From: JACCTI01 sp051005695 | Lineage (GTDB): Bacteria; Verrucomicrobiota; Verrucomicrobiia; Chthoniobacterales; UBA10450 | Direction: 5' to 3' | DNA: 30,765 bases | Assembly: GCA_051005695.1 (NCBI GenBank) | Contig: JBPCJC010000102.1 | Location: 1-30,765 of the forward strand | Shown here: positions 1 to 10,827 of the stretch, piece after piece | Position numbering within the stretch: the stretch's first letter is position 1 | Layout: every line of letters starts with the position of its first letter | Notes under the pieces: model-generated | Seen by the model: the letters and a program-made list of their open reading frames with translations, nothing else | Told to the model about the DNA's origin: nothing | The model's database searches: none | Translations under genes and position numbers: made by a program

Positions 1-115
1 GCGAAGGGACGACCATCATCCAAGTCACACACTCCGATAAAAACGCCAGTTACGGCAACCGCGTCATTCAACTCCGCGACGGCTTCATCGTCGACGGCAA
101 CCCAGGTAAATCATC

Positions 116-119
<4 letters not shown>
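1..119 (+). CDS. ABC transporter ATP-binding protein, C-terminal fragment (MacB/LolD type)
   Basis: Only the last 38 codons lie in the window, read from base 3 to a TGA at 117-119. The peptide contains a VTHSDKNA segment, with the histidine of the switch (H) loop, followed by GNRVIQLRDGFIV. This is the usual ending of MacB/LolD-class ATPases that power FtsX-fold permeases. The stop overlaps the start of the first permease as ATGA, so the two are probably translationally coupled and the ATPase is the natural energy partner of the permeases downstream. Walker A, the signature motif and Walker B lie outside the window, so the family call rests on the tail and the context. Confidence 0.85.
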
Positions 120-2620
<2,501 letters not shown>

Positions 2621-2621
2621 C

Positions 2622-2641
2622 ACGGCCATCCTGGCCGTTTT
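2622..2641 (+). terminator. Hairpin plus T-run after permease 1 (possible terminator)
   Basis: ACGGCCA (2622-2628) and TGGCCGT (2632-2638) form a perfect 7-bp stem with a TCC loop, ending in four T residues (2638-2641), two bases after the stop codon. The shape fits a short intrinsic terminator, but the stem is one of four related hairpins in this gap, so it may be a repeat element first and a terminator second. Confidence 0.45.
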
Positions 2642-2719
2642 GTCGCGTAGGCATCCTGCCTGCGCACGCCGCCAATTGCAGGCTGGAAGCCCGCCCAACC
2701 TGTCAGGCTGGAAGCCTGA
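2622..2719. repeat. Array of four small palindromes with TCC/GGA loops
   Basis: The 105-base gap between permeases 1 and 2 is almost wholly made of hairpins sharing one design, a GC-rich stem closed by a TCC or GGA triloop. They are ACGGCCA-TCC-TGGCCGT (2622-2638), AGGCA-TCC-TGCCT (2649-2661), GGCT-GGA-AGCC (2681-2691) and TCAGGCT-GGA-AGCCTGA (2703-2719). This is a REP-like intergenic palindrome cluster, the only one in the window. It separates permease 1 from the rest of the array and could stabilise or attenuate the transcript; its role is inferred only. Confidence 0.75.
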
Positions 2720-2725
2720 GTTACG

Positions 2726-5194
2726 ATGATCACCGATCTCAAGTACGCGTTTCGGATGCTGGTGAAATCGCCGGCGTTTACTGCGGTCGCGGTGCTAACG
2801 CTCGCGCTCGGGATCGGCGCGAACACTGCCATCTTTTCCGTGGTCCAAGGGACGCTCTTGCGCCCGCTGCCGTTTCCGCATCCGGAACGACTCGTTAGGA
2901 TTTACGAAGCGCAGGTGGAGAGCGGGGCGCGCAGTTCGTCGGTTAATCTGAGCGATCAGACGGTGGCGCGCTGGCGCGAATTTGGCCGCGACATCTTTGC
3001 CGGCATCGGAGCCGCGACTGGCGGCGACATGACTGTTGGCCTCGGGAATGGCGAGCCACTGCGGACGGTTTCGGCCGCGCGAGTGACCGCGAATTTTTTC
3101 GACGTGCTCGGTTTGCCGACCGCGCGCGGCCGCACCTTTACCAGCGAAGAAGATCGTCCGGGTGGCCCCGCGGTGGCGATCGTGAGCGATGATTTTTGGC
3201 ACGAGACCCTCAACGCGCGCGCGGATGTTCTTGGCAGTTCGCTGACGCTCGACGGCCGTCCATACACGATCGTTGGCGTAATGCCGAAAGCTTTTCGGCA
3301 TCCTTATCGCGCGCATGTATGGGTGCCGCTGGCAGCGCCGCCGGTGACGGATGGAGGCAACATTAGCCACTATCTATATGGCGTCGGTCGGTTGCGCGCC
3401 GGCGTCAGCATCGCGCAGGCGGAAGCAGGCTTGCGGCGCATCTGCGCGGCGATAAACCAGACCGATCCGAATCCGTTGAACCCGCGCGCGGCTTATCTGC
3501 CGCCGCTGCGCGAAAGTTTCGTGATGGATTTGCGGCCGAAGATTTTGGTGATCGTGGGCGCGGCCTTGTGCGCCTTGATTATTGCCGCGGCGAATTTTGC
3601 CGGCCTGCTTTTAGCGCGCGTGATCGAGCGTAACGGCGAGTTCGCGCTCCGCGCGGCCTTGGGCGCGAGTCGCGGTCGATTGATTCGGCAACAACTCGCG
3701 CAGGCGCTGCTCCTCGCGCTCATCGGGACGGCGCTGGGCCTGCTAATCGCCTCTTGGTTTACGCCAATGCTGGTCGCGTTGAGTCCCGAGGGCACCGATG
3801 CGACCGGGAGCGCGATGCGCGAATTCGATAACGCGGTGCGCCTGGATTTGCCGGTCTTTGGATTTGCGGCCGGCGTGATGCTGTTTACCGGGTTGGGATT
3901 TGGTTTGTTGCCGGCGATTCGGGCCGCTCGCACCGATTTGCGCGGAGCGATGAATGCGGTTTCGCGCGCCGCGACTTTGGACCCGGGCACGCGCCGGCTG
4001 CTCGGCTCGTTCGTGGTCGTGGAGCTGGCGATCGCAGCCGTCCTCCTGACCGCGAGCATCACCACGACGCAATATTTTCAGCGATTGATCAGCGAGCCGT
4101 GGGGCTTCGAGACGCAGGGCCGCGTCCAGTTTAACACCAGCACGCCGGATCGCCTTTTCACTTCACCGGCGGCGAAGCTCAATGTGCTGAACGCCACCCT
4201 CGCGCAACTGCGCGCCCTCCCCGGCGTCGTCTCCGCGACCTTGACTTCTCCTTCGCCGCTCAATCCATCGCGGGATTTGATGCTCTTCAATGCGGAGGGC
4301 GCGCCGGTGCCGGAGCCGCGCGGATTTCACATGGCCTACGAGCGCGCGGCGGCGCCGGATTATTTCAAGAGCATGGGCCAGCAACTTCTGCACGGCCGTG
4401 AGTTTCTCGAGAGCGACAACGCGGAGGCCGCACCGGTTTGTATCGTCACGAATGCTTTTGTGCAGCGCTTCTGGCCGGGACAGGATGCGATCGGTAAGCG
4501 GGTGAAATGGGGACGGCTGGATGGACCGCGGCCGTGGCTGAACGTGGTCGGTGTCGTCGCCGACGTGAAGGTGATTGCCGAGCCCGCAGACGGCGAAGTC
4601 ATCGGCACGATCACGCGTCCGATTCCGCAAATGCTCGCGAGCGATCCGATCCAATTCGATGAGATCACCTTCCTCGTGGAATCGAAAGGTGCGCCGCTGA
4701 CCGCGGACGTAATTCGGATCGCGCTGGCCCGCGCCGATTCCCGCCTGGCGGTTTTCAATATCGTTTCGCTGGAAGAGGCCGCCGGCCGGATGCACGCGAC
4801 CGAGCGTTTCATTTTCGTCTTGGTCTCGGCGTTCGGTGTGATCGGTTTGGTTCTCGCCGCCGTCGGTCTTTATGGTTTGCTTTCCTTGCAGGTCACGCGT
4901 CGCAAACGAGAGTTCGGAATTCGCAGCGCCCTCGGCGCCACCGCCACCCAGATCATGCAACTCGTCGCACAACAAGGCGCGCGCCTGCTCGCTCTTGGCC
5001 TAACGATTGGTGCGCTCGGTACCTGGGGTGTCGTTAGGCTGGCGCGCAGTCAATGGGCGGCCATGCCTGCGCCGAACGTGCTCGCCGTCGGCGGTGGTGG
5101 CGTGGTGCTCGGTCTGGCTGTGACGCTCGCCTGCTGGCTGCCCGCGCGCCGGGCCTCGCGAATCGATCCGGTGATCGCTTTGCGCGCGGAGTAA
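2726..5194 (+). CDS. ADOP-family ABC permease 2
   Basis: An 822-residue duplicated FtsX permease. The N-terminal helix (about residues 14-45) carries LALGIGANTAIFSVV, followed by the LLRPLPFPHPERLV stretch typical of the family. Next come a MacB-like periplasmic domain, a first FtsX block (about 270-410), a second periplasmic domain and a C-terminal FtsX block (about 693-822) ending PARRASRIDPVIALRAE. The first FtsX block departs from its paralogues: AAANFAGLLLARVIERNGEF replaces the usual ACANVANLLLARAAAR-type sequence. The ATG at 2726 has no clear ribosome-binding site and lies just after the hairpin array. Paralogue of permeases 1 and 3-5; substrate unknown. Confidence 0.93.
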   Translation: MITDLKYAFRMLVKSPAFTAVAVLTLALGIGANTAIFSVVQGTLLRPLPFPHPERLVRIYEAQVESGARSSSVNLSDQTVARWREFGRDIFAGIGAATGGDMTVGLGNGEPLRTVSAARVTANFFDVLGLPTARGRTFTSEEDRPGGPAVAIVSDDFWHETLNARADVLGSSLTLDGRPYTIVGVMPKAFRHPYRAHVWVPLAAPPVTDGGNISHYLYGVGRLRAGVSIAQAEAGLRRICAAINQTDPNPLNPRAAYLPPLRESFVMDLRPKILVIVGAALCALIIAAANFAGLLLARVIERNGEFALRAALGASRGRLIRQQLAQALLLALIGTALGLLIASWFTPMLVALSPEGTDATGSAMREFDNAVRLDLPVFGFAAGVMLFTGLGFGLLPAIRAARTDLRGAMNAVSRAATLDPGTRRLLGSFVVVELAIAAVLLTASITTTQYFQRLISEPWGFETQGRVQFNTSTPDRLFTSPAAKLNVLNATLAQLRALPGVVSATLTSPSPLNPSRDLMLFNAEGAPVPEPRGFHMAYERAAAPDYFKSMGQQLLHGREFLESDNAEAAPVCIVTNAFVQRFWPGQDAIGKRVKWGRLDGPRPWLNVVGVVADVKVIAEPADGEVIGTITRPIPQMLASDPIQFDEITFLVESKGAPLTADVIRIALARADSRLAVFNIVSLEEAAGRMHATERFIFVLVSAFGVIGLVLAAVGLYGLLSLQVTRRKREFGIRSALGATATQIMQLVAQQGARLLALGLTIGALGTWGVVRLARSQWAAMPAPNVLAVGGGGVVLGLAVTLACWLPARRASRIDPVIALRAE

Positions 5195-5197
5195 AGC

Positions 5198-7618
5198 ATG
5201 CTCGCCGATTTCAAATTCGCCTTCCGCGTGCTCCTGAAAGCACCAGGGTTCACCATCATCGCGGTGCTCACACTTGCGCTCGGGATTGGCGCGAACAGCG
5301 CGATCTTCAGCGTGGTCGACACGGTTTTGTTGCGGCCACTGTCGTTTCCGAAATCCGAGCAAATGGTCATGATCTGGGGCACGGCGGCGGACGACCCGAA
5401 TGCGCGTGAGACCGCGTCCTTTCCCGACTTCTACGATCTCCGCGCGCAAAACCGCAGCTTCAGCGCGATGGCGGGTTTTTCGGGTGCCGGCACGGTCGTG
5501 GGCGACGCCGGCAACGCGCAGGAAGTCGAGGGTCTCGCGGCCAGCGGCGACATCTTCGAGGTCATGGGGGTGCAACCGATTCTCGGTCGCGGATTCAGCG
5601 CCGAAGAAGCGAAAGTGGGCGCGCCGAATGTGGCCGTGCTCGGCTACGGACTTTGGAAACGCGCGTTCGGCGGCACCTCCGACATCATCGGCCGGCAGGT
5701 CTCGTTAGCCAGCCGGAGCTACACCATTCTCGGGGTCATGCCGCCGGGTTGGAAGTTTCCGGTCGAGGCGACCACGAGCGAATTCATCATGCCCTTGGAG
5801 CCCTTGGCGGCCGCGCAGGTGCCGCATCGCGGCGGCCATTTTGTCCACCTGATCGGGCGTTTGAAACCGAACGTCTCCGCGGCCCAGGCGGAAGCGGAAT
5901 TGAAACCGCTCGCGGCTCAGCTCGAGCGACAATATCCAGACACCAACACTGGCCGCGGTGTGCTCGTCCGTTCGCTTCTCGAAGACGTGGTCGGCAATGT
6001 GCGGCCGGCGCTTTTGGTCTTGTTAGGCGCGGTCGCTCTCGTGCTCCTGATCGCTTGCGCGAATGTCGCCAATCTCCTCCTCGCCCGCGCCGCCGCGCGC
6101 AGCCGCGAGCTGAGGATTCGCAGCGCGCTCGGCGCCAGTCGGGCACGTATCGTTAGGCAATTGCTTGCTGAGAGTTTGTTGCTCGCCCTCGCCGGCGGCG
6201 CCGGCGGTTTGCTCCTCGCCTGGTGGAGCGTCGATCTGCTCGGCGCGCTCGGGCCGCGCGTTCCGCGCTTGTCCGAAATTCATGTGAATCTCAGCGTCTG
6301 GGCGTTTACTTTCGCGCTCGCGATTTTCAGCACGCTCGTCTTCGGATTGATTCCCGCGCTCCAGGTTTCGCGAAGCAATCTGAACGCCTCCCTGCAACAG
6401 GGCGCGAAAGGCTCGGCCGGCAGCCTCCACGGCACGCGCGTGCGTGCGCTCCTCGTCATCTCGCAAGTCTCGCTCTCGTTGCTCCTGCTCGCGGGCGCGG
6501 GTTTGTTGATCAAGAGCTTCTTCAATCTGCGCGCGACCGATCCCGGTTTCGATCCCTCACGCCTGCTCACCCTCGACCAAACTCTACCGCGTTCCCGTTA
6601 TCCCGAGCCCGAGCAACAGCGTCGATTCTTCCAGCAGCTCATGCCCAAGCTGGCCGCGCTTCCGGGAATCGAAGCGGTCGGCGGCGCCAATCCGTTGCCC
6701 TTCAGCGGCGACGACAGCAACAACTCTTTCACCATCGCGGGGCAACCGCCGATCGCGCCCGGCAATCATCCCGATGCCTCGCGCCTAACGACACTGCCCG
6801 GTTATTTCCGGGCGATGAAAATTCCCTTGCGCGCTGGGCGCGTGTTCGATCAGCGCGACACCGAGACGTCCGGCAAGGTGGCGATGATCAACGAAGCTTT
6901 TGCGCGGCGCTATTTGCCTAACGAGACTTCGATCGGCCAGCACATCCTGCTCGATCTCGGCGACAATAAGACTGACACGCTTGAGATCATCGGCGTGGTC
7001 GGCGACAGCAAACAATTACAGCTCGCGCGACCGGCCTTGCCGGAAATTTATCAGCCGCACGCGCAAGCGCCGACGCGCGGGACCTGGCTCGTATTGCGGA
7101 CGGCGCAGGCTGATCTCGCGGGCTTGGAAGCGAGCGTGCGCCGCCTGATTCACGAACAGGATCCGGAAATATTTGTCGGCCAGCTGGAACCGATGCAGAC
7201 GCTCATCGGAAAGGTGCTGGCGCAACCGCGTTTCAACATGCTCCTGCTCGGAATTTTTGCGGCCGTCGCGATGATCCTGGCCGCGATCGGTATCTACGGC
7301 GTGATCGCCTACAGCGTCACTCAGCGGACGCGCGAGATCGGAATTCGGATGGCGCTGGGGGCGCAACGTGGCGCGATGCTCGGGATGATTTTGCGGCAAA
7401 GCCTGAGCGTGGTCGTGATTGGTTTGCTCCTCGGATTGATCGCGGCCTTCGCGGCCACGCGTCTGCTCGCCAGCCTGCTCTACGGTGTGGGCACGAATGA
7501 TTTCCTGACCTACGCGACGGTCTTGCTCTTGTTAGGCGGAGCCGCCTTCCTGGCCTCTTACCTGCCGGCGCGCCGAGCGATGAAAGTCGATCCGATGGTG
7601 GCGCTGCGTTACGAATAA
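5198..7618 (+). CDS. ADOP-family ABC permease 3
   Basis: An 806-residue duplicated FtsX permease beginning 3 bases after permease 2. A GGAG at 5188-5191, inside the end of the upstream gene, supports the ATG at 5198. The N-terminal helix has LALGIGANSAIFSVVDTVLL. The first FtsX block (about residues 268-400) has the canonical LIACANVANLLLARAAAR and ARIVRQLLAESLLLA. The C-terminal block (about 678-806) has YGVIAYSVTQRTREIGIRMA and ends PARRAMKVDPMVALRYE. The 21 bases at 6140-6160 are identical to 11809-11829 in permease 5, showing close kinship there. Its position implies co-transcription and use of the upstream ATPase; the substrate is unknown. Confidence 0.94.
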   Translation: MLADFKFAFRVLLKAPGFTIIAVLTLALGIGANSAIFSVVDTVLLRPLSFPKSEQMVMIWGTAADDPNARETASFPDFYDLRAQNRSFSAMAGFSGAGTVVGDAGNAQEVEGLAASGDIFEVMGVQPILGRGFSAEEAKVGAPNVAVLGYGLWKRAFGGTSDIIGRQVSLASRSYTILGVMPPGWKFPVEATTSEFIMPLEPLAAAQVPHRGGHFVHLIGRLKPNVSAAQAEAELKPLAAQLERQYPDTNTGRGVLVRSLLEDVVGNVRPALLVLLGAVALVLLIACANVANLLLARAAARSRELRIRSALGASRARIVRQLLAESLLLALAGGAGGLLLAWWSVDLLGALGPRVPRLSEIHVNLSVWAFTFALAIFSTLVFGLIPALQVSRSNLNASLQQGAKGSAGSLHGTRVRALLVISQVSLSLLLLAGAGLLIKSFFNLRATDPGFDPSRLLTLDQTLPRSRYPEPEQQRRFFQQLMPKLAALPGIEAVGGANPLPFSGDDSNNSFTIAGQPPIAPGNHPDASRLTTLPGYFRAMKIPLRAGRVFDQRDTETSGKVAMINEAFARRYLPNETSIGQHILLDLGDNKTDTLEIIGVVGDSKQLQLARPALPEIYQPHAQAPTRGTWLVLRTAQADLAGLEASVRRLIHEQDPEIFVGQLEPMQTLIGKVLAQPRFNMLLLGIFAAVAMILAAIGIYGVIAYSVTQRTREIGIRMALGAQRGAMLGMILRQSLSVVVIGLLLGLIAAFAATRLLASLLYGVGTNDFLTYATVLLLLGGAAFLASYLPARRAMKVDPMVALRYE

Positions 7619-7628
7619 TTCCGCTCAC

Positions 7629-7637
7629 GCCTAACGA
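7629..7637 (-). repeat. TCGTTAGGC copy in the permease 3/4 gap
   Basis: A perfect copy (read GCCTAACGA on the plus strand) in the 25-base gap, 6 bases before the ATG of permease 4. Its trailing GAG is the nearest thing to a ribosome-binding site for that gene. Confidence 0.85.
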
Positions 7638-7643
7638 GTCCTG

Positions 7644-10025
7644 ATGTTGAACGAATTCAAATACGCCTGCCGGATGCTGTGGAAGACGCCGGCCTTTACC
7701 GCCATCGCGGTCCTCACTTTGGCACTCGGGATTGGCGCGAACACCGCCATTTTCACGGTCGTACATGGTGTCCTGCTGCGGCCGCTGCCGTATCCGCAGC
7801 CTGAGGAATTGGTAACCTTGAAGTCGAACCAATCCGTCCCGGAGCTCGACGATCTCATTTCGCAAAATCGATCGTTCGCCGGCCTCGGCGGGCTTGGGTT
7901 GCAGGCGGCTGATTACGCCAACGGCGGCGAACCGCAGCAGCTCGAACTGGGGCTGGTTGCGGGAGATTTTTTTCGCGTGCTCGGCGCCCCGACTGCGCTC
8001 GGGCGAACGCTCTCCGCGGAGGACGATCGCTTTGGCCGACCGAGCGTGGTCGTGCTCAGTCATGCATTTTGGATACGACAACTGGCCGGTGATCCCGCGA
8101 TTCTTGGAAAACCGATCACGCTCGCCGGACAGTCTTACAACATCGTCGGAATCACCGCGGCTGACTTTCGTTCGCCGCGCGGAAACCCGGACGCGTTCGT
8201 CCCGGTGCATGTGTTCTATCCGCTGGCGGCAAAGTCCCGCGGGGCGCATCTCCTCCGGGTCGTCGGCCGGTTGCGGACCGGGGTCTCGATCAACGCGGCC
8301 CAGGCGGATTTGCGCGCGCTCGATCAGTGGCTCGCGCAAACTTTTCCCGACGAAGAAAAATCGCGCCTAACGAGTCTGATTTCTTTGCACGAACGACTGG
8401 TCGGCGATGTCCGGCCGGCGTTGCTGGTCCTTTTCGGCGCGGTCGGGTTGGTCCTTTTGATCGCCTGCGGAAACTTCGCCAATCTCCTCCTCGTCAGAGT
8501 GGAAGCGCGTCGGCAGGAGCTGACGATTCGCGCGGCACTCGGCGCCGGACGGGCGCATTTGATCCGACAAATCCTGCTCGAAAGCGTGCTCCTCGCGATC
8601 CTCGGCGGCGGCGCCGGGTTGCTCCTCGGCGGCTGGGGTGTGGAGGCGCTCCTCGCTTTGCGTCCCGAGGAATTACCGCGGGTCGACAGCATCTCGCTGG
8701 ATGCATCGGTCCTCCTCTTCACCTTCGCGCTCGCGCTCGTCACCGGGATCGTTTTTGGAATTCTGCCCGCGTGGCAGGCGACGCGTCTCGAGGTCGCCGG
8801 AATGGTTCCATCCTCCGTCCGGAGCGTCACTCCGGCGCGCTCCAATTTACGCGGCGCGCTCGTGATTGCGGAGCTAAGTCTCGCGCTCGTCCTCCTGATC
8901 GGCGCCGGCTTGCTCGGAAAAACTTTCTCCCGCCTAACGAGTATCGCGCCCGGCTTCAATCCCGCGAACGTTCTCACCTTGCGCACCGAATTGCCGGAGT
9001 CACGTTACCGCGAGGTCGCGCGGCAGACGCAATTTCGCGAGCAGGTCCTGGGAAAAATGAATCAACTCCCCGGGGTGCAGGCGGCGATGATCAGTGAACT
9101 CCCGCTCGCCGGCGATTCGATCAATCACAATTTTCTCATCGAAGGCCGCGCGCCGCCGGCGCTGGGCGAAGCGCCGGAACTTTATTCGCGCACGATTGCG
9201 GGCGATTACTTCCAGGTCCTGGGGATTCCAATTCTCCAGGGCCGCGGCCTAACGAGGAGTGATCGCGCGAATGCGCCCCTCGTCGGGGTGATTAACCAAA
9301 GCATGGCGCGGCAATATTTCCCCGGGCAGGATGCGCTCGGAACGCGGATTCGCTGGGCCCATGACGAGGGTGTTTCCTGGATCACGATCGTCGGCGTGGT
9401 CGGCAACGTCCGGCATTTTGGTCTCGCGGAAGCGGAGGCGCCGGCGATCTACACGCCTTATGCGCAATCGGGCCAGGCTTGGAAACGTTGGAGCGAATTT
9501 GTCGTTCGCAGCGCCGCGGTTTCCGATCAGCAAACGCTCGCGACCCGCTTGAAGGAATGCGTCTGGGCGATCGACCCGTCGATTCCGGTAACCAAGATTC
9601 GCTCGATGACGGAGATCATGGCGGTCTCGCTCGCGGAGCGGCGTTTCAATGCGCTCCTCCTCGGCATCTTTGCCGGGGTCGCGCTTTTGCTCGCGAGCGT
9701 CGGTTTGTACGGCGTCCTCGCGTTCACTGTCGGGCAACGGACGCGCGAAATCGGAATCCGCATGGCTCTGGGCGCGCAGGCGGGTGATGTCCTGCGGATG
9801 ATTTTCGCGCAGGATTTGCGGTTAACTTTCGCCGGCGTGCTCATCGGTCTCGCGGTTTCGCTCGCAAGCACTCGCATCCTCGCGCGCTTTCTTTACGGCG
9901 TGGCGCCGACTGATCCAGCCACCTTCGCCGCGCTCGCGCTCGTGGCGGTGGCCTGGCTGGCTTGTTTCCTGCCCGCGCGGCGCGCGCTCAAAGTCGACCC
10001 GATCACCGCGCTCCGATATGAATGA
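7644..10025 (+). CDS. ADOP-family ABC permease 4
   Basis: A 793-residue duplicated FtsX permease, the shortest of the five. The N-terminal helix has LALGIGANTAIFTVVHGVLLRPLPYPQPEELV. A MacB-like periplasmic domain precedes the first FtsX block (about residues 256-390, with LIACGNFANLLLVRVEARRQEL). The C-terminal block (about 666-793) has YGVLAFTVGQRTREIGIRMA and ends PARRALKVDPITALRYE. It holds three perfect TCGTTAGGC-family words (8365, 8932, 9247), all read as Leu-Thr. Its last 8 bases overlap the start of the DUF4097-like gene, indicating coupled translation of the permease and that secreted protein. Confidence 0.93.
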   Translation: MLNEFKYACRMLWKTPAFTAIAVLTLALGIGANTAIFTVVHGVLLRPLPYPQPEELVTLKSNQSVPELDDLISQNRSFAGLGGLGLQAADYANGGEPQQLELGLVAGDFFRVLGAPTALGRTLSAEDDRFGRPSVVVLSHAFWIRQLAGDPAILGKPITLAGQSYNIVGITAADFRSPRGNPDAFVPVHVFYPLAAKSRGAHLLRVVGRLRTGVSINAAQADLRALDQWLAQTFPDEEKSRLTSLISLHERLVGDVRPALLVLFGAVGLVLLIACGNFANLLLVRVEARRQELTIRAALGAGRAHLIRQILLESVLLAILGGGAGLLLGGWGVEALLALRPEELPRVDSISLDASVLLFTFALALVTGIVFGILPAWQATRLEVAGMVPSSVRSVTPARSNLRGALVIAELSLALVLLIGAGLLGKTFSRLTSIAPGFNPANVLTLRTELPESRYREVARQTQFREQVLGKMNQLPGVQAAMISELPLAGDSINHNFLIEGRAPPALGEAPELYSRTIAGDYFQVLGIPILQGRGLTRSDRANAPLVGVINQSMARQYFPGQDALGTRIRWAHDEGVSWITIVGVVGNVRHFGLAEAEAPAIYTPYAQSGQAWKRWSEFVVRSAAVSDQQTLATRLKECVWAIDPSIPVTKIRSMTEIMAVSLAERRFNALLLGIFAGVALLLASVGLYGVLAFTVGQRTREIGIRMALGAQAGDVLRMIFAQDLRLTFAGVLIGLAVSLASTRILARFLYGVAPTDPATFAALALVAVAWLACFLPARRALKVDPITALRYE

Positions 10026-10812
10026 GCGCGCATTGAAGATGGGATGCGCGCGACTGACCTTGGCGATTCTCCTGGTAATTTTTTTCGCGCCGCAACTGCT
10101 GGCGAAACCGCCGCTGGAGGAATCCTGGGAGAAAACTTACTCGTTAGGCGCGCAGGCTGAGATCAGCCTACGGAATACCGACGGCACGGTTTCCATTTAC
10201 GGCTCGGAGGTCAAGGAGCTGAAGCTCTACGTGCGAAAAAGAGCTTATTCGCGGGAGCGACTGCAGGCGATTGCGATCAAGGTTTCAGTCACGGAGGCGA
10301 AGGTGACGATCGAAACGATCATGCCGCCGCAGCCAAAAGGTTTGAGCCTGCGCGATCGCTCGGGGACGGTTGATTACATGCTCCTGGTTCCGCAAACCGC
10401 GACCATCGCGGAGCTTGGCCTAACGAATGGTGAAATCATTCTTTCCGGCTTGCGCGGTCCGGCGGTGCACGCGCGCCTAACGAATGGTTTGATCTGGGCC
10501 CTGGATTGTTTCAGTGCGCTGGATCTTTCCGCGCGCCAGGGCGGGCTGGAAATTTTGTTCAACTGGTGGGAACCGGGAGCGGTTTCGCTGCGGGCGACCC
10601 TGGATGAGGGAAACCTGCACCTGGCGTTGCCGCCGGAGGCTTCCGTTCACCTCGAGGCGACCAGTCGGACGGGACAAATTTTTAATCAGTTTGGAGCGAA
10701 AGCGGGCCCGGGCGACGAGCATCACCTGCAAACCACGATCGGCCCCGCCCCCGGCGCGGAGTTCAAACTGCAGACCGACAGCGGCAACATCAAAATCGAA
10801 AAGGCCTACTAG
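10018..10812 (+). CDS. Secreted DUF4097-like beta-strand repeat protein
   Basis: A 264-residue protein with an N-terminal signal peptide: basic start, hydrophobic run at about residues 13-27 and likely cleavage after LLA at 29. The rest is rich in short strands with recurring NTDGTVSIYG, LTNGEIILSGL, LTNGLIWAL and DSGNIKIEK units. This pattern is typical of DUF4097 (adhesin-like) proteins thought to fold as a beta-solenoid. No catalytic motif is visible. The ATG at 10018 overlaps the end of permease 4 by 8 bases; an in-frame ATG at 10039 is an alternative with a shorter signal peptide. Lying between two ADOP permeases, it may be a periplasmic partner or cargo of the transporter, which is inference. 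Three TCGTTAGGC words fall in this short gene. Confidence 0.8.
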   Translation: MNERALKMGCARLTLAILLVIFFAPQLLAKPPLEESWEKTYSLGAQAEISLRNTDGTVSIYGSEVKELKLYVRKRAYSRERLQAIAIKVSVTEAKVTIETIMPPQPKGLSLRDRSGTVDYMLLVPQTATIAELGLTNGEIILSGLRGPAVHARLTNGLIWALDCFSALDLSARQGGLEILFNWWEPGAVSLRATLDEGNLHLALPPEASVHLEATSRTGQIFNQFGAKAGPGDEHHLQTTIGPAPGAEFKLQTDSGNIKIEKAY

Positions 10813-10827
10813 CGCCGCCGTCTGCGT

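Noticed and set aside
4998..5039. A second inverted pair of the word (4998 and 5031) as a hairpin regulator
   Set aside because: The 24-base spacer is long and both copies are inside the permease 2 coding sequence, so no regulatory role can be supported.
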